Below the pieces are notes generated by a model. The model saw only the letters and a list, made by a program, of their open reading frames with translations. It made no database searches and had not been told where the DNA came from. The translations under genes and the position numbers were made by a program. A DNA stretch of 6,352 bases from Candidatus Dormiibacterota bacterium. Its GTDB lineage: Bacteria > Chloroflexota > Dormibacteria > Dormibacterales > Dormibacteraceae. Positions 1 through 5,690 of this stretch are shown here, in pieces. The DNA lies in assembly GCA_955652585.1 (NCBI GenBank), contig CATPBF010000020.1, forward strand, positions 1 through 6,352. Direction: 5' to 3'. Within the stretch, counting starts at the first letter, position 1; every line of letters starts with the position of its first letter.

Positions 1-615
1 ACGTCGCATGTCGAGGGCGATGCTCGCGGCCCGGCATTCGGACGGATTCGGCCGCTGCTCGGGCTCGCCGCCCTTTTCGCCCTGGATTCTCTCGGCGGAG
101 GATTCGTAGCCAACGCGGTGGTCGCTTACTGGCTCCACGTTCGCTTCGGCGTGGGCGCATCCGTGCTGGGTCCGGTCTTCGCCGCCGTTGCAATCCTCCA
201 GGCCCTGTCGTACGAAGTCTCAGGCCGGCTCGCGAATCGAATCGGCCTGATCAACACGATGGTCTTCACGCACCTGCCCAGCAACGTGCTCCTCCTGTTG
301 GTTCCCTTCAGCCCGACCCTGCACTGGGCGATCGCGCTCCTGCTGGCTCGATTCACCCTGTCGCAGATGGACGTGCCGGCACGACAGGCTTACGTCGTCT
401 CCATCGTCCCGCCATCTGAGCGTGCGGGCGCGGTCGCGATGACGGGAGCGGTGCGCGGCGTCGCGCAATCGTTTGGGCCGGCGCTCGCGGGTGTCGCGAT
501 CGGCGTCGCCGCGTTCGGGGTGCCGTTCTTCGCCGCCGGCGGCCTGAAGATCATTTACGACCTGGCCCTGTTCTCGGGCTTCCGCAACCGGCGCGCTAGC
601 CACGAGCGCGGGTAA
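1..615 (+). CDS. MFS transporter, C-terminal half (5' end outside window)
   Basis: The reading frame is open from base 1 to the TAA at 613-615 and gives 204 residues with no start needed inside the window, so the gene begins upstream. About six hydrophobic segments are visible, at roughly residues 19-45, 52-75, 84-103, 107-123, 140-165 and 175-195. This matches TM7-TM12 of a 12-TM major facilitator superfamily carrier in the inner membrane. Family-like features are the loop GRLANRIG between the second and third visible helices (a motif-A-like glycine/basic loop) and a segment with VPARQAY followed by PPSERAGA, as in drug/proton-antiporter-like MFS proteins. The short tail (RNRRASHERG) is basic and probably cytoplasmic. 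The substrate cannot be inferred. A GTG at 118 is an internal codon inside TM7, not a credible start. The unknown gene at 625 follows after 9 nt. Confidence 0.85.
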   Translation, partial: TSHVEGDARGPAFGRIRPLLGLAALFALDSLGGGFVANAVVAYWLHVRFGVGASVLGPVFAAVAILQALSYEVSGRLANRIGLINTMVFTHLPSNVLLLLVPFSPTLHWAIALLLARFTLSQMDVPARQAYVVSIVPPSERAGAVAMTGAVRGVAQSFGPALAGVAIGVAAFGVPFFAAGGLKIIYDLALFSGFRNRRASHERG

Positions 616-618
616 CGT
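613..618 (+). promoter_or_regulatory. Possible -10 box (TAACGT) for the gene at 625
   Basis: TAACGT fits the loose TANNNT -10 pattern and ends 6 nt before the GTG at 625. That is nearly the same spacing as the stronger TAGAAT boxes before tig and clpP. It overlaps the stop codon of the transporter, whose TAA supplies half of the match, and I see no convincing -35. It could be coincidence; the gene may simply be co-transcribed with the transporter. Confidence 0.2.
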
Positions 619-624
619 TCGCCT

Positions 625-1143
625 GTGGCCGAAGAGCTCAGCTCGCTCGATGACGCCGAGCTCGAGCGACGTGTGGCCGAGGTGCGCGAGCGCATGCGGC
701 CGGTAGAGCAGCAGCTCGTGGCGCTGAGGGGTGAGCGCGACCTGCTCCTGACCGAGCGCCGGCGACGCGAGCGCAACGCGCACCGCGAGTCGAGGGCGGA
801 CTTGAAAGCGGCCATGCGGGAAGGCAAGTTCCCGACCGTCGCCGAGCTGGTCGCGGGCAGCCAGGCCGGTTCGCTCGACGACTATGCCTTCAATCTGAAG
901 ACAGGCGGCGAAGTGCGGCTGGGCTATCCGGGTGCGCGTTCGCAGAGCCTCACTTTCACCGATGGGGTCCAGGTGGCTCAGGCGGGCGACCTGGTCGCCG
1001 CGGCCCGCCTGTATTCGGCCGGCTGGGAGCTGGGCGGCCCGGGACGCCCTGGCGTCCGAGTTCACTTCCCAGGCACTCGCCAGGAGCGGCTGGTGAGCGC
1101 TGACGAGCTCTTCGCCCGGCCGAAGGCCGAAGCCGCTCCGTAA
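625..1143 (+). CDS. Unrecognised 172-aa coiled-coil protein
   Basis: I do not recognise this family. The start chosen is GTG 625, 9 nt after the transporter stop; no Shine-Dalgarno sequence precedes it. Residues 4-60 are almost entirely Glu, Arg, Leu and Ala with heptad-like Leu/Val spacing (for example Leu8, Leu13, Val17, Val20, then Leu31, Leu34, Leu40-42), consistent with an alpha-helical coiled coil that ends in an Arg-rich stretch around 45-50. From about 68 onward composition changes to a mixed, glycine-containing and probably globular domain containing EVRLGYPGARSQSLTF and a final segment ending SADELFARP. There is no signal peptide or membrane helix, so it is probably cytoplasmic. No catalytic motif or metal-binding cluster is visible. 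The sustained + frame with coding-like composition supports a real gene. Its neighbours give no clear functional clue. Confidence 0.7.
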   Translation: MAEELSSLDDAELERRVAEVRERMRPVEQQLVALRGERDLLLTERRRRERNAHRESRADLKAAMREGKFPTVAELVAGSQAGSLDDYAFNLKTGGEVRLGYPGARSQSLTFTDGVQVAQAGDLVAAARLYSAGWELGGPGRPGVRVHFPGTRQERLVSADELFARPKAEAAP

Positions 1144-1144
1144 C

Positions 1145-1173
1145 CCCCGCCCGGCGAGACGCGTTGGGTGGGG
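1145..1173 (+). other. GC-rich imperfect hairpin in the gap before the PBP gene
   Basis: CCCCGCCC (1145-1152) can pair with GGGTGGGG (1166-1173) through 8 bp including one G-U pair, with a 13-nt loop. It starts 2 nt after the stop codon of the preceding gene, as a terminator would. There is no T tract after it (the sequence continues TGGGAAACC), so an intrinsic terminator is doubtful. The right arm sits where the -35 region of the next promoter would lie. The G-runs at 1166-1177 number only three, too few for a standard G-quadruplex. Confidence 0.25.
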
Positions 1174-1183
1174 TGGGAAACCG

Positions 1184-1189
1184 TAGAAT
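1184..1189 (+). promoter_or_regulatory. Putative -10 box TAGAAT of the PBP gene
   Basis: TAGAAT lies inside ACCGTAGAATC (1180-1190), an 11-nt string repeated exactly at 3433-3443 before trigger factor. It leaves 18 nt to the ATG at 1208, so transcription would begin near 1196 with a leader of about 11-12 nt that holds no Shine-Dalgarno sequence. No good -35 is seen; at a 17-nt spacer the hexamer is GCGTTG. Confidence 0.5.
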
Positions 1190-1207
1190 CTACGCGCTCC
1201 CCCCGCC

Positions 1208-3418
1208 ATGGCTAGAAACGTTCCTGAGAAGATCAAAACCAAGGGGGGCCATCGCCCTCGGGCGCGGGTCCACGCCGGTTGGTCGCCGATCGGGCAGCGG
1301 CTGCGCCGCGTCGCCCTGATGCGCGGCCTGGGCGTCTTCGTGGCCGTGGTGCTGGTCGTCGGCTTCGCGGTGGACGCGTACGCACAGTCCTTCTTCGACA
1401 GCCTGCCTTCGATCCAGGGGCTCGACAGCAATACGTTCCAAGGCGACACCCAGATCACCGACCGCAAGGGCTTCATCCTTGCGGACGTGGGCGTCCAGGG
1501 CGATCACCGTCTCTCAGTGAGGCTCAAGAACGTCAATCCGGTGATGATCCAGGCCACCGTCGCAATCGAGGACAAGGGTTTCTACACCAACCCCGGCTTC
1601 GACATCCAGGGCATCATCCGCGCCATCCTCGACGACATCCGCGCCGGCCATATCGTCGCCGGCGGAAGCACGATCACCCAGCAGCTCGCCAAGCAACAGT
1701 TCCTGACTCCGGACCAGACGTACGCGAGAAAGGTCAAAGAGGTGGCCCTGGCGTATGAGCTGAGCCAGGCTTACTCGAAGGACCAGATCATGGAGCTCTA
1801 CCTGAACAAGAGCTTCTACGGATCGCAGTCATACGGCGTCGAAGCGGCCGCGCAAGACTATTTCAACGTCCCCGCGTCCAAGCTCGACCTTGCGCAGGCG
1901 GCGGTGCTGGCCGGTCTGCCGCAAGCGCCTACCGAGTGGAACCCGGTGTTGCACCCTGACGCCGCCAGGCTGCGCCAGACCGAGGTCCTGCAGGCGATGC
2001 TCCGCCAGAACTACATCACCCAGGACCAGATGGACGCGGCGCTGGCCGAAAAGCTCACATATCAGGCGCCGATCAACAGCTTCTACGCGCCTCACTTCGT
2101 GGACTACGTGCTCGAAGAGCTGCGCCAGCTCGGTTTCAAGCCGGGCGTCCAGCAGCTGAACGTCAAGACCACGCTGGACTGGTACATGCAGCGCATCGGA
2201 CAGGATGACGTGGCCGCCAACCTCGCTCGCTGCCTGGCCCCACCATCTTGCGACCCGACCGGACAGGTCTCGTCCGGACTCGTCGCAGAGGACCCGGCCA
2301 CTGGGGAGATCCTCGTCATGGTCGGCTCGCCCGACTACAACGCCCACGGTGGCCAGTACAACTGGACGACCATTCCTCGCAACGTCGGCTCCTCCGTCAA
2401 GCCTTATACGTACGCGGCGGTGATCAACGCCCGCGCCGCCACCGTGGACACGCCGGTGTACGACGGCCCGAGCCCGCTCGTCTATAAGGATGCGTACAGC
2501 ACGACTCAGTTCTACAACTACGACCTGCATTCCCATGGAGTGATGCCTCTCAAGTGGGCGATGGCCAACTCGCTCAACATCTGCGCGGTCAAGGTCGAGC
2601 TCTCCATCGGTGTGCCGGCCGTGTTGGCGTTCATGCGCAACGTCGGCGTTCAGCCTCGATACATCAATGCCGACGGCAGCTACGACACACAGGCGCCGGC
2701 CGACGAGTACGGCCCGAGCGTGACCCTTGGCGGCTACCCGATCACCCTGCTCGAGCACGCCGGCGGCATGGCGACCCTTGCCGACATGGGCGTCTACCAC
2801 ACACCGGAAGCGATCCTGCAGGTGACCGACTCGAAGGGCCAGATCCTGTACCAGACCCACGCCGACCAGCGCGCGCGGCCGGCGATCGACCCTGGCGTCG
2901 CCTACATCATGGCCCAGATCATGTCGGACGACAACAACCGCTCGATGATCTTTGGCTACAACAGCCCGCTGCACTTCAGGGATCGCACCATTGCGGCCAA
3001 GACCGGCACGTCGGACAACTTCAAAGACGCCACGACGGTCATGTTCAATCCCAACCTGGCGGCCGCGATCTGGATCGGCGACATCCTCGACTACAGCCAC
3101 ACGATGGTCCGCAACTCCGACGGCGTGTTCGTGGCGACGCCTGGCCTCCACGCGTTCATGGAGGAGGCCCTGGGGTACATGGGCGTTCCGGGCGATAGTT
3201 GGTACTCGAAGCCGGCGGACGTTGTGGGCGGCGCCAACAACAGCTGGTTCCTCACCGACACGACGAGCGTCTCACGGCTCCCGGGCGACAACCCGCCCAG
3301 CCCGACCCCGGCGCCGATCAACATCACCGTTCCGCCGGACCCCGGCACCGGCCCGGTGCTGGCGAGCCCGACCCCGCCGCCACCCTCGCCTTCGCCGTCG
3401 CCTACGCACTCGCCGTAG
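1208..3418 (+). CDS. Bifunctional class A penicillin-binding protein (peptidoglycan glycosyltransferase/transpeptidase)
   Basis: This 736-aa enzyme should polymerise lipid II into glycan strands and cross-link the stem peptides outside the cytoplasmic membrane. A basic cytoplasmic N-tail (1-39) precedes one membrane anchor (about 40-58). The GT51 domain follows: catalytic Glu121 in EDKGFY, GGSTITQQ at 152-159, RKVKE at 174-178 (second acidic residue Glu178) and KDQIMELYLN around 191-200. The transpeptidase domain has the complete serine-acyltransferase set: SSVK with nucleophile Ser395 and Lys398, SLN at 455-457, and KTGTS at 598-602. The last 45 or so residues are rich in Pro, Ser and Thr, typical of a wall-spanning or disordered tail. 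In the first GT51 motif (EDxxFxxHxG) the His position is Asn128, a deviation from the textbook pattern. ATG 1208 is preferred because it gives the positive-inside tail; ATG 1319 (Met38) is an alternative that keeps the anchor. The protein is PBP1A-like, but the exact subgroup is uncertain. Confidence 0.95.
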   Translation: MARNVPEKIKTKGGHRPRARVHAGWSPIGQRLRRVALMRGLGVFVAVVLVVGFAVDAYAQSFFDSLPSIQGLDSNTFQGDTQITDRKGFILADVGVQGDHRLSVRLKNVNPVMIQATVAIEDKGFYTNPGFDIQGIIRAILDDIRAGHIVAGGSTITQQLAKQQFLTPDQTYARKVKEVALAYELSQAYSKDQIMELYLNKSFYGSQSYGVEAAAQDYFNVPASKLDLAQAAVLAGLPQAPTEWNPVLHPDAARLRQTEVLQAMLRQNYITQDQMDAALAEKLTYQAPINSFYAPHFVDYVLEELRQLGFKPGVQQLNVKTTLDWYMQRIGQDDVAANLARCLAPPSCDPTGQVSSGLVAEDPATGEILVMVGSPDYNAHGGQYNWTTIPRNVGSSVKPYTYAAVINARAATVDTPVYDGPSPLVYKDAYSTTQFYNYDLHSHGVMPLKWAMANSLNICAVKVELSIGVPAVLAFMRNVGVQPRYINADGSYDTQAPADEYGPSVTLGGYPITLLEHAGGMATLADMGVYHTPEAILQVTDSKGQILYQTHADQRARPAIDPGVAYIMAQIMSDDNNRSMIFGYNSPLHFRDRTIAAKTGTSDNFKDATTVMFNPNLAAAIWIGDILDYSHTMVRNSDGVFVATPGLHAFMEEALGYMGVPGDSWYSKPADVVGGANNSWFLTDTTSVSRLPGDNPPSPTPAPINITVPPDPGTGPVLASPTPPPPSPSPSPTHSP

Positions 3419-3436
3419 TCCCCTAACCGCGGACCG

Positions 3437-3442
3437 TAGAAT
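3437..3442 (+). promoter_or_regulatory. Putative -10 box TAGAAT giving a leaderless tig mRNA
   Basis: TAGAAT ends 7 nt before the GTG at 3450, so a transcript starting at the usual distance from a -10 would begin at or next to the start codon, with no leader. The surrounding ACCGTAGAATC (3433-3443) is identical to 1180-1190 before the PBP gene. The whole gap after the PBP stop is 31 nt. No recognisable -35 is seen (CGTAGT at a 17-nt spacer). Confidence 0.55.
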
Positions 3443-3449
3443 CGGCGCG

Positions 3450-4769
3450 GTGCCTTCGAATCTCTCGGTGAAGACCGAGCAGCTGCCCAAGAGCCAGGTG
3501 GGGATGACCATCGAGGTCCCGGCCGACTTGGTCGATGCGACATACGAGAAAGTCCTGAACCGGCTCGCTTCCCGCTCCAAGCTCGAAGGTTTTCGGCCGG
3601 GGCGCGCGCCCCGCGCGCTGGTCGAGGCGCGCCTCGGCCCCGCGGTCATTCGCGAAGAGGTGGTCGAGGCGATCGTCCCGGAGGTCATGCGCCAGGCACT
3701 CCTGGACAAATCCATCGCTCCCATCGACGACCCTAACGTCGAGGTGGTCGAGCTCGAGCGCGGGCGCCCGGCCCAGCTGAAGGCCACCGTGACCGTAATG
3801 CCGGAGGTCACCCTTGGCGACGCGGCAACCTTGAATGTGGACACGCCTTCCGTGGAGGTCACAGACGAGATGCTCCGGCGGCGCCTCGAAGACGTCCGTG
3901 AACCGATGGCGGAGATCACACCGGTCGAGCGGGAAGCCAGGGTGGGCGACGTGGCGGTGATCGACGTCGAAACCGAGGTCGACGGGTCCAACGTTCCCTC
4001 CGAGTCGCGGTCGGCCATGGAGGTCGACCTGAAAGAGGGCTCTCTGCTACCGGAGCTGCTCGCCGTGATTCCTGGCGCCAATGTCGGCGAGACCCGCGCG
4101 GCCACCGTGACGTTTCCAGATGACTACGCCGAGCCGAGGCTCGCCGGCAAAGAGGCGACCATCAAGGTCACGCTCCAGGGAGTCAAGGAGAAAGTACTCC
4201 CCGACCTCGACGACGAGCTGGCCAAACAACTGAGCGGCGGCAAGCAAGAAACTGTCGAGGCATATCGGAGCTCCGTGCGAGAGGAGCTCGAAGAGTCCGC
4301 CAAGGCGCTGTCGCAGATGGCTCGCGAACAGGCGGTCGTGAAGGCGCTCGTGGAGGCTTCGAAAGTGGACGTCCCCGACACGCTGGTGGAGCGGGAGCTC
4401 GCCAGTCACCTCGATTCGCTCGAACGCAGCCTGAGCCGTCAGGGCCTTCGTCTCGATCGCTACCTCGAGTATCTCGGCAAGACTCCAGACATGTGGATCG
4501 CCGAAGAGAGGCCGGAGGCGGAGGCGCGGCTCAAGGTCGACCTGGTGCTCGACGAGTTCGCCAAGCGCAACCAGATCGAGCCGTCAGATGAAGAGGTGGA
4601 TCGGTTCATCGAGGAGCAGGCGAGCAAGGACGACGAGCTCAAGGGGCGGGTCGACGAATTGAAGCGGGGGCCAAACTCGCGCCGCTACTTCGCCTCCAGG
4701 CTGCGCCGGCTGCGTGTCCTGGAGCGGCTTGGCCAGATCGCCGGCACCGGCACGCCGGCTCAGGGTTGA
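3450..4769 (+). CDS. tig: Trigger factor (ribosome-associated chaperone, peptidyl-prolyl isomerase)
   Basis: This 439-aa protein is close to the roughly 430-aa family length. It docks near the ribosome exit tunnel and shields nascent chains. The N-terminal ribosome-binding domain (about 5-130) carries the signature loop GFRPGRAP at 47-54, matching GFRxGxxP. The FKBP-like isomerase domain spans about 160-245 (from EREARVGDVAVIDV to the VTLQGVKEK strand). The helical C-terminal substrate cradle runs from about 245 to 430 and is strongly charged. The frame stays open upstream to 2952, but that part lies inside the PBP gene and reads as an Arg/Pro/Thr-rich shadow. GTG 3450 is chosen because it puts the conserved N-terminus (NLSVKTEQLPKSQVGMTIEVP) in place and lies 7 nt after a TAGAAT box. 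There is no Shine-Dalgarno sequence. The neighbouring clpP-clpX genes give the usual tig-clp order. Confidence 0.97.
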   Translation: MPSNLSVKTEQLPKSQVGMTIEVPADLVDATYEKVLNRLASRSKLEGFRPGRAPRALVEARLGPAVIREEVVEAIVPEVMRQALLDKSIAPIDDPNVEVVELERGRPAQLKATVTVMPEVTLGDAATLNVDTPSVEVTDEMLRRRLEDVREPMAEITPVEREARVGDVAVIDVETEVDGSNVPSESRSAMEVDLKEGSLLPELLAVIPGANVGETRAATVTFPDDYAEPRLAGKEATIKVTLQGVKEKVLPDLDDELAKQLSGGKQETVEAYRSSVREELEESAKALSQMAREQAVVKALVEASKVDVPDTLVERELASHLDSLERSLSRQGLRLDRYLEYLGKTPDMWIAEERPEAEARLKVDLVLDEFAKRNQIEPSDEEVDRFIEEQASKDDELKGRVDELKRGPNSRRYFASRLRRLRVLERLGQIAGTGTPAQG

Positions 4770-4797
4770 CGGAATGGCACCGACTGCTGTCTAGAAT
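4766..4797 (+). promoter_or_regulatory. Putative clpP promoter (TTGACG ... TAGAAT), near-leaderless
   Basis: TAGAAT at 4792-4797 ends 8 nt before the clpP ATG at 4806, which predicts a start site at about 4804 and a leader of 0-2 nt. TTGACG at 4766-4771 is a good -35 match and overlaps the tig stop codon, but the spacer is 20 nt, longer than usual, so the -35 assignment is weaker than the -10. The tig-clpP gap is only 36 nt and read-through from tig is also likely. Confidence 0.5.
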
Positions 4798-4805
4798 GGG
4801 ATGAC

Positions 4806-5480
4806 ATGAACCAAATAGAGCGCCCGACCGGCTACCTGGTGCCCATGGTGGTCGAGAACACAGGGCGCGGCGAGCGCGCCTTCGACATCTACTCGCGGCT
4901 GCTGAAGGACCGCATCGTCTTCATCGGAACGCCCATCGACGACCAGGTCGCAAACCTCGTCGTGGCCCAGCTGCTCTTCCTGCAGTCCGAGGATCCTGAG
5001 AAAGAGATCGCGCTGTACATCAACAGCCCCGGCGGCCAGGTCACGGCCGGGCTTGCGATCTACGACACCATGCAGTACATCCGCCCGCCGGTCTCGACAA
5101 TCTGCATCGGCATGGCCTACTCGATGGCCGCGGTGTTGCTCGCGGGCGGCGCGCACGGATTGCGCTACGCGCTCCCTCACGCCAACATCCTCATCCACCA
5201 GCCATGGGGCGGCATGCAGGGGCAGGCCACCGACATTCAGATCCACGCCAAGGAGATCCTGCGCACGCGCGAGCAGCTCAACCAGATCCTCGCGAAGCAC
5301 ACGGGACAGAAGATCGAGAAGGTCACCCAAGACACCGAGCGCGATTACTTCTTGACGTCGGACGCGGCCAAGGAGTATGGCTTGATCGACGGCATCATCC
5401 TCACGCCGACCAAGCCCGGCGAAAAGGAAAAGGAAAAGGAAAAAGAAAAAGAGAAGGAGAAGGTAGCCGCCACCCCATGA
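4806..5480 (+). CDS. clpP: ClpP, ATP-dependent Clp protease proteolytic subunit, with a (Glu-Lys)7 tail
   Basis: ClpP is a serine peptidase that forms the tetradecameric chamber into which ClpX or another Clp ATPase feeds unfolded proteins. The catalytic triad is visible: Ser106 in GMAYSMAA, His131 in LIHQP and Asp180 in TERDYF. The N-terminal LVPMVVE segment (axial loop region) and RAFDIYSRLL are canonical, as are INSPGG (72-77) and QGQATDIQIHAKEIL. The propeptide is very short. The body ends around residue 200; residues 206-219 are seven Glu-Lys pairs followed by VAATP. This takes the length to 224 aa against about 195-207 for typical ClpP. Tyr105 sits immediately before the nucleophile, where the family usually has a small residue (GQAASMGA in E. 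coli). The start is ATG 4806, 8 nt after a -10 box, without a Shine-Dalgarno sequence. The stop TGA overlaps the next ATG. Confidence 0.97.
   Translation: MNQIERPTGYLVPMVVENTGRGERAFDIYSRLLKDRIVFIGTPIDDQVANLVVAQLLFLQSEDPEKEIALYINSPGGQVTAGLAIYDTMQYIRPPVSTICIGMAYSMAAVLLAGGAHGLRYALPHANILIHQPWGGMQGQATDIQIHAKEILRTREQLNQILAKHTGQKIEKVTQDTERDYFLTSDAAKEYGLIDGIILTPTKPGEKEKEKEKEKEKEKVAATP
5421..5462 (+). repeat. Seven tandem purine hexamers (GARAAR) encoding (Glu-Lys)7 at the ClpP C-terminus
   Basis: The units in order are GAAAAG three times, GAAAAA twice and GAGAAG twice, 42 nt in all, in frame with clpP from codon 206. The tract is strikingly A-rich and purely purine in an otherwise GC-rich gene. A change in unit number would alter the tail length by two residues per unit without breaking the frame. 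It ends 14 nt before the ATG of the small zinc-domain gene. Confidence 0.9.
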
Positions 5481-5671
5481 TCTTCCGGCGCAAGGGCAAG
5501 AGCGGAGAGGGCAAAAGGCACAAGCCGAAGTGCTCTTTCTGCGGCAAGGCGCAGGGTCAGGGTGGGGTGCGACTCGTTGCAGGTTCAGGCGTCTTCATCT
5601 GCAGCGAATGCATCAGCGTTGCCAATGAGATTCTGTGGGGCCATAATCCCCCGGCGCCCGCTTCCTCGTAA
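5477..5671 (+). CDS. Free-standing ClpX-type C4 zinc-binding domain protein, 64 aa
   Basis: The whole protein is a ClpX N-terminal zinc-binding domain (zf-C4_ClpX type) without an ATPase. Cysteines 19, 22, 42 and 45 form CxxC-x19-CxxC. CSFCGKAQ, VAGSGVFIC and CISVANEIL align directly with CSFCGKGQ, VAGPGVFIC and CIDLCQEVL of the ClpX encoded just downstream. The canonical spacing is x18, so this copy has one extra residue in the Gly-rich turn GQGQGG. The N-terminal 18 residues are strongly basic and the last 8 are Pro/Ala/Ser-rich. The start is ATG 5477, overlapping the clpP TGA as ATGA, which implies translational coupling to clpP. A purine run with AAGGAG (5454-5459) is too far upstream to be a normal ribosome-binding site. 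In E. coli the ClpX zinc domain dimerises and binds adaptors and some substrates. A role here as a ClpX partner, adaptor or competitor is inference. Confidence 0.85.
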   Translation: MIFRRKGKSGEGKRHKPKCSFCGKAQGQGGVRLVAGSGVFICSECISVANEILWGHNPPAPASS

Positions 5672-5690
5672 TGGATACTGATAGGGACCT

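Noticed and set aside
1166..1177. Possible G-quadruplex
   Set aside because: Only three runs of three or more G are present, and a standard intramolecular quadruplex needs four.
220..1476. Long open frame of 418 codons on the - strand
   Set aside because: It spans the transporter end, the 172-aa gene and the PBP start on the opposite strand, and its translation is Arg/Ala/His-rich with no recognisable domain. This is a typical shadow of GC-rich coding DNA.
1829..3151. Long open frame of 440 codons on the - strand
   Set aside because: It lies wholly within the PBP gene, whose catalytic motifs are intact on the + strand. Its translation is dominated by Val, Arg, His and Asp, as expected for an antisense frame.
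2952..3449. N-terminal extension of trigger factor into the PBP gene
   Set aside because: The frame is open, but it would add 166 Arg/Pro/Thr-rich residues overlapping the PBP transpeptidase end. The GTG at 3450 gives the family's normal N-terminus and length.
4801..4809. Two-codon mini-ORF ATG-ACA-TGA overlapping the clpP start
   Set aside because: The predicted transcription start, near 4804, lies downstream of this ATG, so it would be absent from the main clpP transcript. It matters only for read-through from tig.
5204..5476. N-terminal extension of the zinc-domain gene into clpP
   Set aside because: This region is a shadow of clpP in the -1 frame. The domain begins after ATG 5477, which overlaps the clpP stop in the common ATGA coupling arrangement. 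The frame is noted only as a possible frameshift path.
5674..5679. GATACT as a separate clpX promoter -10
   Set aside because: It does not match the TAGAAT boxes in sequence, leaves 11 nt to the ATG, and has no -35. Co-transcription with clpP is the simpler explanation.
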